Source: Pomphorhynchus laevis (lineage: Eukaryota; Acanthocephala; Palaeacanthocephala; Echinorhynchida; Pomphorhynchidae). From it: a stretch of 64,000 nt of DNA. The notes beneath the pieces are model-generated. The model was not told the origin of the DNA, ran no database searches, and worked only from the letters and a program-made list of their open reading frames with translations. Shown here one piece after another: positions 1-15,490 of the stretch (position 1 is the first letter of the stretch; every line of letters begins with the position of its first letter). Made by a program: the position numbers and the translations under genes. Location of the stretch: the NCBI GenBank assembly GCA_012934845.2, contig WNNJ02001936.1:1-64000 (forward strand), read 5' to 3'.

Positions 1-488
<488 letters not shown>

Positions 489-3400
489 CTAGAAAACAAC
501 AATTCTCGGTAAAAGACTCGACTAACTGATAATCAAGACTAGCATCAACGACTTTTAATTTATTAAAAATTAATTTACTTACTAAAATAATGAACTTGCA
601 AAATCAAATATTAAAAGTTGTGTACGAAGATAGACAACTTTTAAATACACAACTTTCGTTTAAAACAGATACTCTGTTTTAAAGATTATTGAGGAAATTT
701 TCTTTTAAATCTTTAATAATAAACGAAAAAGGATTTCGAAGGACATTTTTAAACAATACATGCAAATAAATATAATAATATAATATAAACAATATATAAT
801 ATTAGTTAATACTATATAATATTAGTTCCAAATACAAATAGAAAATGTTCAGCTGTGATAAATAAGTGATTCCTCAATTTTAGCTGCATCTTCCAGTTCA
901 CAAATTTTTTAATTTTTAACATGAACCGAGAAATCAAGATAAACGGCTCTGCAGTCACTCTCGTCATCAATATAAAATGCTTCACGTAACCCCTCATAAC
1001 AGGCACCTGACAAATTATATTACTAGAAGCTCTGCACTCAACGCAAGATCTCTTGTGTTCGGCTACCGTGTGCTCTCCTTATGATCGCATCTCCACATAT
1101 ACGCGAAAAGTAACTTCGCCATGTAGTCGCACACATTGGCTTACACCAGAACGTCCGATTTTTGCTCGTAACTTTAATCGTAGACACAAATACTCTCTAC
1201 CTATTCAAGAAGCAAAATTGATGCACCCAAACCCAAGCATTTACGGAGATATGGTCGAATTAAGCTTATTAATAACCGGCATCTGACAAAGAAACAGCCA
1301 GCTGACAACTAATAGGGATTAGATTTCTGCCGATCAGACAACATTTGGAGATGGATCGATCGAAAATCGTAACGAACATTTCAGAACAAATAGATGGAGT
1401 TCCTCGCGACAGCTTTCTATGTAATCACATCAGCACAAATGGAATGTACATGAGTGAATGCGTGAAAGCATTGTCTGATGAAAATACCCTTGAGTCTGGA
1501 AGGATTCGAGAGAACATAAATATCTTGATGATTAAGATTTACCGTGATTGTTAATTCGACTAACAAGGGAAGAATGTTGTGATTTGTTCACCTTTTGTGT
1601 CAAGTAATTTATTGCTATTGCACTTTTTCAGATAAATTTAATGAAGTTACCTGTTTAGAATTGAAAACATTAATCGTGAACGCACAATAAACGGTTTTGC
1701 GGTCACTAATAATATAAATAATATAATAATAACACTAATAATATCATAAATATTATTACAAAATGCGTCACGCAACGCCTCGTTCGCAAATTCGTTAGGA
1801 AAGTAGCGAATAATTAAGAAGCGACTGGATATTTGACGATTTGTCTTGATTGATTAATGTTAATATTTAGAAAAGGGGAAACTGCTTTCTTGTGTAAAGT
1901 TAAATGCGCTAAATCAATACAGTATTATCTACAGAAAAATTTAGCTGTCAAATTTCTCAAAGAAATTTGACAGCTAAATTTGTAATCCGACTCTTCCTTT
2001 TCAATATCTTCTTTGTTCACCGACGACCAAGTCACTTTGTCATATTAAAAAAGCATCTTTTTTACCGACTCCTAATAAAATAATATCTACATGCTTTAAA
2101 GACTCTAGTTGAGTGGATAAATCTTTCAAATTGACTGAGGAAACGATCAGATCCCGTTGCGGTTTTTATGTATATTTTAACGGATCCATTTTGGTAGTCA
2201 TTACATCTAGTCTTGAAAGAGTTAAAATAATTAAAATTGTTATTATAAATTGTACACAATGGAAATTTTATAAGACAAATTTGCAGCAACAAAAAATATA
2301 TTTCGTAACTTGGGATACGAATGGTGCAAATTGTTCGTGGTACTCGAGTAGGTAGGCGAGAAAGATTAGCGTTGTTTCGAAACCTGCATATTTTGTCATG
2401 ATAATTGTAAATCTACATATACTGTTGTTAGTAAAAACCGCTAGGAGTTTGATCGTAAATTTATCAACGTGAGTTTTAAAAACGAGAGTTTCTGCCAAAG
2501 AAAATACTGCCGATAGTATATCGATAAAATATAAAATTTGATAAAGGACAATGACATTGGTCGAATTAATTTCAGGTCGAAACTGATGAAATAGCAGATT
2601 GGTAACGCAAAGAACGGACCATATTATTGGTAGTGTGTCGATTGATATTGGCTCTAACAATATCTTAAGAAATCAGAGAGCACCGTCTAGATATAAATTA
2701 GGGCCGGGATTGTTAATAATTCAATAGAATGATCATTAACGATAGTTTATCGGTTCGAGATAAGTGTCCGCCGATTCGATCTAGAATGTCTGTGATTTAA
2801 CAATTGTTTAACATTATGCGAGGTTGACATAATTTTAAATAAGCTAAACCAGTTATCGACATTAAGAATGAGTGCATTTCCGGGTATTCAATTGAAGAAA
2901 TTACAGTAGATCTCTGAAAAACAAAAAATAAACAGATGAACCAATGGATCGCTTTGTAAAGTAAAACGGTCCGGAAATTGTATTTTGCATCGAGTTAATC
3001 AAAGATTAGATGAAGATATAACGCCTTTATAAGCGAAAACGGTGTGGACACGATGATGCGTAATATTACCGTAGAAATTAATGCTGCTTTGGAAAAAGTA
3101 GCTGATCGGAATAAATGGAAACGCGACAAAGAAATTGGTCGGGTTGCGAACTATTTGTAGGAATGATTAAGTAAGGTTATGCCGTTATTTTTAATTTTGA
3201 TTAAATGTGTCACTGGATAGATAACTTGTAAAAAACTGAAAATTAACTTTGGTTAACAATCGAATACCAAAGTCGAATGTCTTCATTCATGATATCGTCA
3301 GTACTATGATTGTGAAGATATGTTGGTACGATTTGTGGTTCTTTAATGATAAAATGTTGATTGAGTAAGTACGGTCGAAAAAGTACGTCGTGAAATACTT

Positions 3401-3899
3401 AGAGTGATGAATGATGAACCACAAAACGATTAAACATGTTTGTCCAAAAGGTCGATTGATATATTAGAGTTTATACACCAATTATTTAATTTATGCCCAT
3501 TTTCAATGAAACATTTCAGCTTTAGGATTTGAAGAATTTTAAGGATTTGCTTATAGACTTTCATGATTTGCTGATAGTTCTATTTTAGCAGAATTTTATA
3601 AGTTTTTCCCCAAAAAACTATTTTCATTGATATGAGCGTAAGAACGAAATTGTAATGGATCACAGCCAAGATCGAATAGCTCAAGGTTATCGATTGAAGA
3701 TTTATATTTCAAAATATGGTTTTATATTTTTATATGATTTGGAAACCAAACTTGATATTTTCTAATCGGTTCACAAAAAATTTTTCACTGCTCCGTTTGA
3801 AGATACTTCCGGAATTATCGGTGTTAACAGAGAAGTACATGTATATTTTGCATATTAGTTTGCGTATTTTAGTAATAGTTTATTACTAATAATAATCGA
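489..3899. other. Src intron sequence, mostly unassigned
   Basis: AT-rich non-coding DNA. Two segments, about 928-1000 and 1683-1790, share a diverged stretch (AAACGG, then GCAGTCACT/GCGGTCACT, then AATGC.TCACG.AAC), so the roughly 700 bp between may be an old insertion with direct-repeat ends. Open frames at 1053-1286, 1345-1554 and a hydrophobic minus-strand frame at 2268-2660 show no recognisable family. A perfect hairpin lies at 1937-1981. Confidence 0.5.
1937..1981. repeat. Perfect snap-back hairpin, 21-bp arms
   Basis: Arms 1937-1957 and 1961-1981 are exact reverse complements with a 3-nt loop. It is one of several such short perfect hairpins in the window. Confidence 0.95.
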
Positions 3900-6340
3900 A
3901 GCTCGTTTTCTCCAGTCTCAGTCTTCCCACAAGCTATATGATCCTCAAAATAATGATATTCTGAAAACTGTTCGGAAGCTTGTTCTTGGTGGGAAGATGA
4001 CAGCTGCTGTCAAATTACTTGAATCAAATGATGGTAGAGAGCATCCTCTTCGAATAGACGAAATAATAGACGGCCAAACAGTTAGACAAATTCTTATTGA
4101 TAAGCATCCGATGGCTTCAGCAAAATCTGATGACGCCATTCTGCGCAGGCCTATCGATGACATTCCTGAGTTTCACCCAGTTGCATTTGATTCTATTGAC
4201 TTTGAACTGATCGTTGCCAACTCTAAGAAAGTAAAGGGAGGAGCGGGCCCGTCCGGATTAGATGCAAGAGCATGGCATCGAATGTTGGTTGACTTTGGGG
4301 CAGAATCGAAACGTCTAGCTGAATCACTTGCATCTTTCGCTCGACAATTAGCATTAAATCCAATCTCACAGGAGTCGATGACAGCCTTCACCGCTAGTCG
4401 CCTTATTCCTCTTAGCAAAAATCCTGGCGTACGTCCTATAGGAATAGATGTTTCCAGACGCATTATATCTAAATCAATATTGAAAATAATATCACCTTAA
4501 CTGCAAACAATATGCGGGAACGTCCAATTTTGCGCCTCGCAGCGTGTTGGCACCGAATGTGTTATTCACGGTATTCGTAACTCGTTGAAGAGAAATCCTA
4601 CATTCGTGCTACTCACAATAGATGCTGACAACGCATTCAACAGAGTGAATAGAATGACCGCTCTTTCAAACATGCCAAATATCTGTCCAGCATTGAACAC
4701 AGTCCTTTCTAACCTATACAGAAAGCCGACACTGCTAACAATTGACAGTGAATTCTTACTATCCGCTGAAGGATTTACACAGGGCGACGTCTTTTCGAAG
4801 GCAGCATTTACCTCTGCAACACTTCCATTACTACTCCGTATCAAAAGAACTTGCCCAAACATAAAACAGTTATGGTACGCAGACGACGGCAACCTAATAG
4901 GTTCTCCACAAGATGTCATTGAAGCATTTAAGTTGCTTCAATCCTTCGGCCCCTCATATGGCGTACACTTGAATCCGGGAAAATGCAAGGTATATTCCAA
5001 CGGGAACGACATCTCGACTTTCCAATCGTTATTTGATAACGCTGGAGTATCCATCGTTGATGATGGCCTACCCGTTCTTGAAGTACCAATCGGATCAGCC
5101 GAATACATAGAGACGTTTATACGATCATCAGTTTCCTCCCTTTGCACATTAGTGTCACAGTTGAAGTAGGAGAGTTAGACACTCAGGTTGCATACGTGTG
5201 CTTAATTAAGTCTATTCAGCATAAATGGACACATACTCAACGATGCTATGAGTGCCCCTCTGCGTGGTTCGCACCTCTGACACTGAAACTAAAGTCTACA
5301 ATATCACATCTTTTTACATTGATATTTCTCAAGACGATATCTTATGGCGCACATGCCAGTTGAGTTTTCGCAACGGCGGTTTATGCATTAGAGATCCGTC
5401 CACGTTGCCAAGCAACGAATATCGATCATCGACCTCAGTGTGTGAGCCAAGCATACAAGGATATATTGGCTCGGTACTTAATTCTATGCGGGAGAGAATT
5501 ATTAAAAATCCACGGGCAGCAAAAGCCTCTAGTGAAAAGCTTGACCAAGAAGATATTATGAGCAATGCGAGTGGAATTCTGTGTACCGCAATTGAGCATA
5601 CTTCAACAACAGGGGCTTCGTCGTGGCTATCCGAATATCCTACATTCGATCGAGCAACTCGATTAAGTAACATCGAGTTTTGTGATTCTATTACTTCTAG
5701 ATACGGAATTACGCCTAAATCCGCACCAACTCAATGTAAATGTAGGCAGATTAATACAGTTGCCCATGCTCTCTCATACCCATTCGGTGGTCTTCCGTCG
5801 ATGCGACATGATGCCGTGCGCGATTTTATTGCCTATCAGCTAACAGAAACATCGTATAACGTACAAGTCGAGCCGCTGCTTACACCAGTCCCGCCAAACT
5901 TTGAATTTAGAAACGGCTCAACGACAAAAGACCATGATGCTAGGCTCGACATTACATGCTCAGGGTTGTTTGAGGATAGGAGTGAGCGAACTTTCTTTGA
6001 CATTTGCGTGTTTAACGCTTTCGCTCAATCCAACTACTCCAAGACACCAGAGTCCTGCTATAAGTACCACCAACAGCGAAAGCGCAGTAAATATCTCGAA
6101 AGAATAACAGAGTTCGAGCGGGGGTCTCTTGTACCCGCTGTCTTCTCATTCTCAGGTGGAAATGGTGGCAATGCTACACAACTTTTAAGACGGATCGCAT
6201 CTAAATTGGCAAATAAGCGAGCAAGCAGATACCCCGACGAGCTTACAAAGCTTAGAACGCATCTGGGCCTATTACTTGCAAAAATGACATCGCGATGCAT
6301 CAGAGGAACGCGATCTGCAATCGGACGTCCAGAATTTTGA
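3900..6340 (+). pseudogene. Reverse transcriptase with C-terminal restriction-like endonuclease, broken retroelement
   Basis: A degraded retroelement inside the largest Src intron. The N-terminal part (from about 3900) has GGAGPSGLDARAW, typical of a group of invertebrate RTs. The RT palm follows, with TIDADNAFNRV (about 4612) and the catalytic YADD at 4876-4887. A late segment has C-x-C...H and then RHDAVRDF (about 5734-5810), matching the zinc-knuckle region before the endonuclease. The C-terminal part has ARLDI and FFDICVFN followed by YHQQRKRSKY, in keeping with a PD-(D/E)XK nuclease and its final CIRGTRS. It is broken by an in-frame TAA at 4498 and by frame changes near 5160 and 5250. 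The last zinc ligand reads Tyr instead of the Cys I expect. No flanking repeats were identified. Confidence 0.75.
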
Positions 6341-7924
6341 ACCCAAACTTAACTAAATTCTCATTTACGGGCCCATTTGCGGGTAACCCAGAGATTGTAA
6401 AATTATTATAATCATAGCAATTAAAAAAATAATAATAATTGATTATTAATAATTATTACTAATAACTAATAATTTATCTATTATATAATAGATAATATTA
6501 TATTAATATTATATTATCTTGTTCTGTTTTCATCAAAACAAGATGAGGTCAAAATTTATTCAAAACACGTTTCAGCTTTCAAATAAGTTTACTTCAGTTA
6601 TAGACAATGCACAAATTCATTGCACATTTGAAAACAGAACTTCATCACCCTGTTGGTTAATTAATCCAAACCCAAACTTACAATGCAATTTATGTTAAAC
6701 GTTTCTCAAGTTTTATATTCATTTATTATGATAAAATCATAAATAAAATTTAAATCATAAACTTAAATCAAATGTAAAAACATTTACTTTGATAGGCATA
6801 GAAAAAAAAGAAGACGTGAATGATGTGATTTCAGCCAAAACACAATGGGTGTGTATTGACTGATGATATCTGATAGAAAGCGTTCATTTTAATAATTGGT
6901 ATATAATTTAGTTGCTGGAATGTCCTTTTGAAAAGATATTAAGTCAAATTGATTCTTAAGGTAATTTATCTAGTGAAATTGTCGTTATACGTTTCGTTTG
7001 AGCTTAGGTTGAGTTCTTCAAGTAATCAAGGAATTATTGATTGATAATGAACTGATGATAAACCCCTTACATTTGCGCGCTCAAAGAATCATTCTTCTTT
7101 AATTATGAGGGATCGAAATACCAAATCATAAAATTTTAAGAGTTTAGAATGATATAAGTTTGGCGTGGATTACAGCGATCGGCAGGGAATATGACATATA
7201 ATCAACTATTAATTTAGCAAGTGCGAAGAACGTTTTATCTATGGTATTATCGACGGTGAACACATCAGTTTAGGTGATGAATCTTGAATTTGAGTGTGAA
7301 AATCTTTAAGTATATTTGGTATATTGAGTATCGTAAGTATAACTCAGAGTATTTTTTGTCTTAGTATTGATAACAAGGTAATATCCCTGTTATTATCTTA
7401 GTTTTGTATATATGAGAATATATACAAAAATTATATTCTCTTATTAAAATTATGAGAATTATAAATCTGCAATAAAACATTTTATTTTAAATTCAAAACA
7501 ACAATAAAATAACATAATTTTATGTTGCAAATCTTTAAGATAACCATAATATTAAGTCGTCCTAATTTAATTTAATAAATAAATAATTATATAATAAATA
7601 TTTCATTTTATAAATAAAATATTAAATCGTTTCAATTTAATTAAATAAATAATTATTTAATAAATAAATATTTCATTTTATAAAATTTTAAGTCGTTCCA
7701 ATTTAATTTTAAAACTTTAGTAAATGATAAGCGATGATTTAATGACAATATTTTAAGTCAAACTTTAGAACATTTCTAAATTCTGATTATAAAAGCCCTG
7801 ATCGACTGATTGACAGATTAATAGCTGAAATTTAATAAAACAAAATTGTGATAAGAAAATCTAGATAAACATTGATCCACTGGAGTGCTGATCTGATCTG
7901 AATAACACAGTAGTTTGTTTCATT
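6341..7924. other. AT-rich Src intron sequence
   Basis: No gene seen. It has runs of AT palindromes (about 6476-6525) and two diverged A/T-rich direct repeats (about 7560-7620 and 7622-7700). Confidence 0.6.
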
Positions 7925-8215
7925 TGTTGTTATTCGTCCTGTTTACCGTTCCTTACGTTCCCGTAATTCCCACCTTTTAAATGTATCAAGCTAATATTTC
8001 TCGTTTGGCTTCCGCTCTTTCCTTGTGGCTGCTCCTCTCTAGAGGCATCATTTACCTATTAACATACGACAATCAACCTCCCTGTCATACTTCAAACAGC
8101 TAATCCAATCTTATTTAAACAATTTATCTACTTGAATTTTTATTTTTTTGTTTGTTAGTATACTTGTAAGCGTACAGCTAGCACACATTTGCCACATTAA
8201 AAATATGTATTGTTA
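7925..8215 (+). mobile_element. LINE-A 3' end fragment
   Basis: A diverged copy of the last roughly 290 bp of the LINE-A family. It aligns by eye with 43921-44200 (TGTTTACCGTTCCTTACGTT against TGTTTACTGTTCCTTGCGTT, then the GTGGCTGCTCCTCT stretch). It ends in the family box ATTTGCCACATTAAA. The terminal hairpin (8170-8186) has lost pairing. It is 5'-truncated as usual for LINEs, lies antisense to Src and is an old insertion. Confidence 0.85.
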
Positions 8216-8298
8216 ACAAGCGACCGCGGAACATCCTATAGATTTAACTATTGGCAGGGCCTAATTATTCTGAACCAAGCAGTAAACAGTTGTTGTTA

Positions 8299-10446
<2,148 letters not shown>

Positions 10447-10615
10447 CTGATTTTAACATCTTAACAGCAACTTTAACAGCGTGATTCCAAAGTCCTTCGT
10501 AAACATCACCAAATTGCCCTTGCCCTAACTTTCTGATTAGACGTATCTGATGTCTGTCGATTTCCCACTTGTCAACTGTGTTGTATGAGAGGCCTTCGGT
10601 AGACGGAACTTCAAT
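10447..10615 (-). CDS. Src: Src exon: SH2-kinase linker and kinase N-lobe start
   Basis: Residues about 271-326. The linker ([19 protein letters not shown]) leads into the N-lobe. The glycine-rich ATP loop GQGQFGDV is at about 301-308, and the VAVK motif puts the ATP-anchoring lysine at about residue 322. The WEI tryptophan, which in Src couples the linker to helix C, is present. The acceptor is AACAG and the donor GTTCGC, which is weaker than the other donors but keeps the frame (one base carried into a Gly codon). Confidence 0.92.
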
Positions 10616-12829
10616 CTGTTAAATAAACAATTGTACTTGAAATATCAACTCGTAAACTATGTCAATTTAAATTAAAATTGATAGTTCAAACCAGCAGCAC
10701 GTAACTAATTGGCATAGCATCACTAATAGATTAGATTCATAACATCATAGAATCTAATCTATTGAACGCATGTGTAACTCTTATGAATTTCAAACATTTG
10801 TTTTTAAACTTATGTATTTAAAAACCGCATAAGGCAGACTAAAAATTTTAGAAACACTTTTTATTATTTAAAAAATGTTAAGTTGAGTTTAAAATCATAT
10901 GTTGAAAGACAGTTAAAATGCAAAACTTAAGAAATTGTTGTTTAAAACAAATGGATTATTTACTATAAAATAAATTAAGTCGCTGATTGAGCAGCTAGGT
11001 GCAGTCGATTAAGTATGAAGCTGGTACTATTGACAATTAGCCTCTTCGTAGAGCGGCCCAGGCAACGTATGTTCGACATTCGTCGATCAACGACTAAATA
11101 ATTGGCCGGTTTGACACAGCCGTAGGGATAGTCATTTCATGACTATCTCAAATCCCTCCGATGACTTCAACGGCAGATTGGACAATGGACGAATAGACGA
11201 AATGTGTAATATTATTTTTTTCTCTTGTCAAGAAATTTTTGTTTTTATTAACAGGTAAAATTCACTTTAAAAATTAAAGGAAATAAAAAACAGAAATAAA
11301 ATGAAAGGTCAACCCTTTCATCAATAGAAACCAATTCGTTATAAGCTAGACCTAGTTACAATTTTCAAAATTTAAAATCTTTTAGAACAGAATCAATAAA
11401 ACACTAATTTATTTATATATTTCGATAGCTGCTGTACTAGCAGCATCAAAAACAAAACGCAGATTTGAACAAATTGTATTGATCTTAATGTTTTTTATTT
11501 GAAATGAACAAATTGTCTTTATTATAAGCGCAAATGCGTCTTTTTGAATTCTAGAAAATTAAAAATTAAAAATAACATAATATTTCAATATTTTTATAGA
11601 ATTTATTAAAAATATTTTAATATTGTGTTAGCTGCTTCTAGTATCATCATAAATTCAGTTGGTGAAATATAAAAATAAATTAATGTCCTGCTCCAAAAGT
11701 TCAAATTTATAAAGAATGGATCAGGAATTTTTAATTTATTTTAATATCGTGTAACCATTTCAACCTTAATATCCATAGAAAAAAGCTTATACGTCTTCTA
11801 ACAGAAAATTGTACATTGCAATACGGTTTCTACTGATATTTCATTTTCGAATGGCATCCCGTCTTCCGAGTTTTATATTAAAGCCATGACGTTTCCGTAT
11901 TTTAAATTAGAATTTTTTCTCAATTTGAACGCTGAACAACGTTGATTTTGCAAGATAAACTTTGATTTTACAAATTAGTATTCTCGATTTTTTCCATTAC
12001 ATAAAGTTTCAATTGCATAAAATATTTGTGTAATTGAATTAATTCGTTATGCATATTTTTCAACAAAAGTTTGCAAATGCTCCAAAGACCGTTATTAAAT
12101 TGTTAACCAAGCAAAACAGATAAGTTCACACGTTATACCTATGCTATTGCATTCTGTTATAAATAAATGCTTTCTTACTAAATCCGTTCTATTAATAGTG
12201 TCATAATACGAAAGTGTTTCTAAAAAGTGGATTTAATTTGCAAATTTAATTTATAATTGATTATAAATTCATTATAAATTGATAAAATAAAAATATTGTT
12301 GTTTGAAAGCAAGTTATAAAACTACAATAAATTAAAGACTATTAATGTCATTTCGGAAGTATACACATTTATTTCTACGAATTAAATTTAACGAATTTTA
12401 ATATATTAACATTTCATTTTTTCAAGAAATATTTAAACATTCGAAAATCTTCTAGGATACATCAAAAAGATATTTTAAAAATAATCCACATATTTCCATG
12501 CATCCTTCTTCAACTTCCATATTTTCAATTAGTTCGCAATTAAAAAATTAAAACGAACATTTGCAACTCTTTGATTCTCATAAAAATATCAATGTATATG
12601 CTAAAGCAATTTGTACAAAATTGCTTTATAATTTGGTTGATAACGACTGTTATGCGCTATACCATATAAAATGTAATGTTCTTAAGTCATTAAATCACTT
12701 AAAAAAGGATGAACAACAAAATTCAAATACTTAGAAAATCAAATTTTATGCTAATTTGATATTCCATCCATAGTGATGGAATATCACTATGAAAAATAGT
12801 GATTTATGTAAAAAGCATAGCGTACTTAC
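10616..12829. other. Src intron, no gene seen
   Basis: AT-rich and unassigned. Perfect hairpins lie at 10725-10763 (14-bp arms) and 12758-12785 (11-bp arms, 6-nt loop). Confidence 0.6.
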
Positions 12830-12993
12830 TCGAGTGCAAGGCTTTCTTAAATTTACACAAAGCCCATCAGCGCGTTTTGAATAATGATCAACAAGTTCTT
12901 GAAGACTATGAAATGTAACACGGCGCGCAATATAGAATCGATTTTCTCCGCATTGTCGAATCCGATAATGTTTAACTGCATCGTTATCTCTAA
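12830..12993 (-). CDS. Src: Src exon: second half of SH2 domain
   Basis: Two bases complete an Ile codon, followed by 54 full codons (residues about 216-270). The frame reads RDNDAVKHYRIR, then FYIARRVTFHSLQELVDHY, then GLCVNLRKPC. This is the standard second half of a Src SH2 domain, and the HYRIR segment is part of the ligand groove. The acceptor is TTAAG (an alternative AG three bases on would break the frame) and the donor is GTAAGT. The exon ends in phase 0 at the start of the SH2-kinase linker. Confidence 0.92.
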
Positions 12994-13384
12994 CTTAACA
13001 AATTTTAAGAAATAAAATACCAAATAAAGCAATTTTTATCTTTTATTTTCGAATCGATTGCGATTTAAAAATTGAAATTTTAAAAATATTTTAAAGAATC
13101 ATAAATTTAAATTAAAGATCAGAAAACACAACTTTTACTTTTAAATTATACAATTTGATTATGTTGTGAAGTAATTGATAATTTGATTTAATTGTTACTT
13201 TTAAATAACAAATGTTATGTCGTTTATTTCAATGTCGTTTATTTTGCAACACCAGCAAAGCTTACAGTAAAGACAATGCTTGTCATGCATACGTCTGCGG
13301 TGTGAAAATATTTGACTGGCACAAAAGTAATTAATAATAAAACTAATATTGATGATAGCTAATACTAGTATTCTTTAACATATT

Positions 13385-13990
13385 TTAAACTAATAATTTT
13401 TATCCAATAAAAGAATAAATTGATCCAGGTAGCCTTATTCTTAATAAAACCAATATTAACGATAAAGAAAGTATATCTTGATATAAGCATTAAACCATTA
13501 TCATCAATTAAAACTACTTTTAATTTGTATAGTAAATACGACGTAAATTTACAAGAAACATATTTTTGCATGATCATTCATGCATACCATATAATAAAAA
13601 ATATAATACATTAAATAACGAAATTTTATGAATTGCGACAATTTGTAACGATATTGGCTTTCTTCGAAATCATTTAAACTTTTTGATATAAACATTAAAT
13701 TAGCATCAATTAAAGCTATTACTAATTTATATAGTAAAGATGACGTAAATTTACACGAAACGTATTTTTGGGTGAGCATTCATGTATACCATATAAATCA
13801 ACACAATAATATTATAAATCGATTTAAAATTAAAATTTTTTGTGGATGAATAGTAAATAATAAACTTTGTATTAAAAATGTATAATATGCATGAGCATTC
13901 ATGCGTACTATATAATATAAAATATAATATATTAAATAATAAAATTTTAAGAATTGCCATAATATGTAAAGAAATTGGCTTCTTTCAAGG
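13385..13990 (+). mobile_element. Tandem fragments of the YIDD-type RT element
   Basis: At least three partial, diverged copies of the C-terminal coding end of the element best seen at 60660-62060. The first is 13385-13700 (KPILTIKKVYLDISIK and later a CMIIHAYH stretch), then 13674-13872 and 13870-13987. They lie head to tail on the plus strand and none keeps a long frame. Confidence 0.7.
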
Positions 13991-14085
13991 GAGAGATATG
14001 GGAGACCTTAATACCCATAATCGATAGAGTTGTAGCCCCACTTTCTATAATACAAAGTGACGAGTGGGCTACATATCGAAGTATC

Positions 14086-14091
<6 letters not shown>

Positions 14092-14176
<85 letters not shown>
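14092..14176. repeat. (TA)n microsatellite
   Basis: About 85 bp of uninterrupted TA. The Ile-Tyr frames read from it on both strands are not genes. Confidence 0.97.
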
Positions 14177-14179
<3 letters not shown>

Positions 14180-14439
14180 CATGGTACAGTGAAGCACAAG
14201 CTGTATTTTGTAGATCCTATAAGTGGGGTTCATACACAAAATATAGAGTCTTACTGAAATAAACAAAAGTGCGGAGACAAAGCAATGATGGGTGTTGCAA
14301 AAAATGAATTGAAATTTTAGCTAAGTGAGTGAATGTGGAAAGACAATGTTTCTGGGGATGATGTAGATAAGATTTTTGATTTAATAAAATTTTAATTTTT
14401 TTCTAGGGGAGATAATACACAAGTGTCATTCTGTAGGGG

Positions 14440-14530
14440 AGGTAATACACAATATCTTAATTTAATAGATACATATTTTAAACTAGTTACTATCAAAATA
14501 AAACGAAACAGAAAATAAAATCAAAGACAA
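14440..14530 (+). mobile_element. Short YIDD-element fragment
   Basis: The segment with TTTAATAGATACATATTTTA and the following ACTAGTTACTAT matches the LNNLIDTYFKLGYYK part of the element. It is short and out of frame. Confidence 0.6.
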
Positions 14531-14639
14531 GAGGAAATATTTTATTGATATTTCGTTAATCTCTGTAAGCATCTTGAGAAAATTATCATTTTATATTTGT
14601 TAACCAACCACTGTTGATGGCTTTATACCATGTTAGTAT

Positions 14640-15490
14640 AAAGTATTCGAATCCAAGAAGCCCAAATAATTGCAGAAGAGATTATAAAAACATGTGCATT
14701 CGAGGTTATGAAATTTGTTTCGGAAAAAGAAATCTCAAGAAAGCTTAAATTAAGGCCGTTATAAATAATATTCACTAATTCACTAATTAGCTATATCACT
14801 AATTCAGAGCCGAATTAGTAATTTAAATTCGGGCATTTTAGACAAAGTTATCGCAGATATCAAAGCTACTCACTTGAAAAGCTAATCTTTGCAAAACATG
14901 ACCTAGATATCTAAATTATTGATTGTATGTACTGACAGTGTCCCTGCTATGCAGGGAAATGATTCAGGATTATTTTTTACGAAAGATTCAGGACTTGAAG
15001 GTACACCGTGTTTAATGCTTTAGCGTAAAAAGCATGCCCTCCAAAGTTAAAAAATGTCCTTGATACTTTTATAAAGACCATTAACTGGATTGGTGTTTGT
15101 GGTCTAAGCCGCCGACAATTAAAGTCACCTTATCAAGATTTTGGAACCGAGCGTTCATATTTACTTTTTTACATGTAAGTCCGATGCCTGTTGTACGTGA
15201 GAGATTTAACGCGCTTCTTCAAATTACGAGAAATCAAAGCTTTGCTAAAGGAACGTGAATATAACCTTCCCAAAAAATGTAAATTGTGTGACATTTTCAT
15301 GAATGACCTGAGTGTTTCTATAAAAGAGAAAATATAAACATATTAGCATGTTGTGAGAAAAGTTAAATGCTTTTAAAGAAAGCCTCATCTTTATTGTTGA
15401 ACGGAATCTTTCAAGTTTTCCATCACTCGATGAAGATGAGTCACGAATTAAAATTTATTTTAAAAGTTAGTTCTACAAACTTTCCTCGGT
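14640..15490 (+). pseudogene. hAT-superfamily (ZBED5-like) transposase relic
   Basis: A decayed transposase in a Src intron. Recognisable pieces in order: AQIIAEEIIKTC with EVMKFVSEKE (about 14660), VCTDSVPAMQGNDSG (about 14925), KLKNVLDTFIKTINWI (about 15040), LLFYM-VRCLLYVRDLTRFF with KLREI (about 15160-15235) and EKLNAFKESL...FPSLDED (about 15350-15435). This matches the motif order I recall in ZBED5-type hAT proteins (VCTDGAPAM, LLLHTEVRWLSRG...LTRFFELRE, FPxL). Several stops and frame changes interrupt it. No terminal inverted repeats were identified. It could be a domesticated-type gene fragment, but the number of stops argues for a dead transposon. Confidence 0.7.

Noticed and set aside
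2113-2355. Plus-strand frame with a CGFY...SIL pattern loosely like a gustatory receptor end
   Set aside because: The expected TY...QF end is absent and there is a stop just upstream; similarity too weak.
2268-2660. Hydrophobic minus-strand frame of 130 codons that might be a membrane receptor
   Set aside because: No motif I can name, no supporting exons, lies in a Src intron; hydrophobic frames are common in AT-rich DNA.
14008-14266. Four long Ile-Tyr frames
   Set aside because: They are translations of the (TA)n microsatellite.
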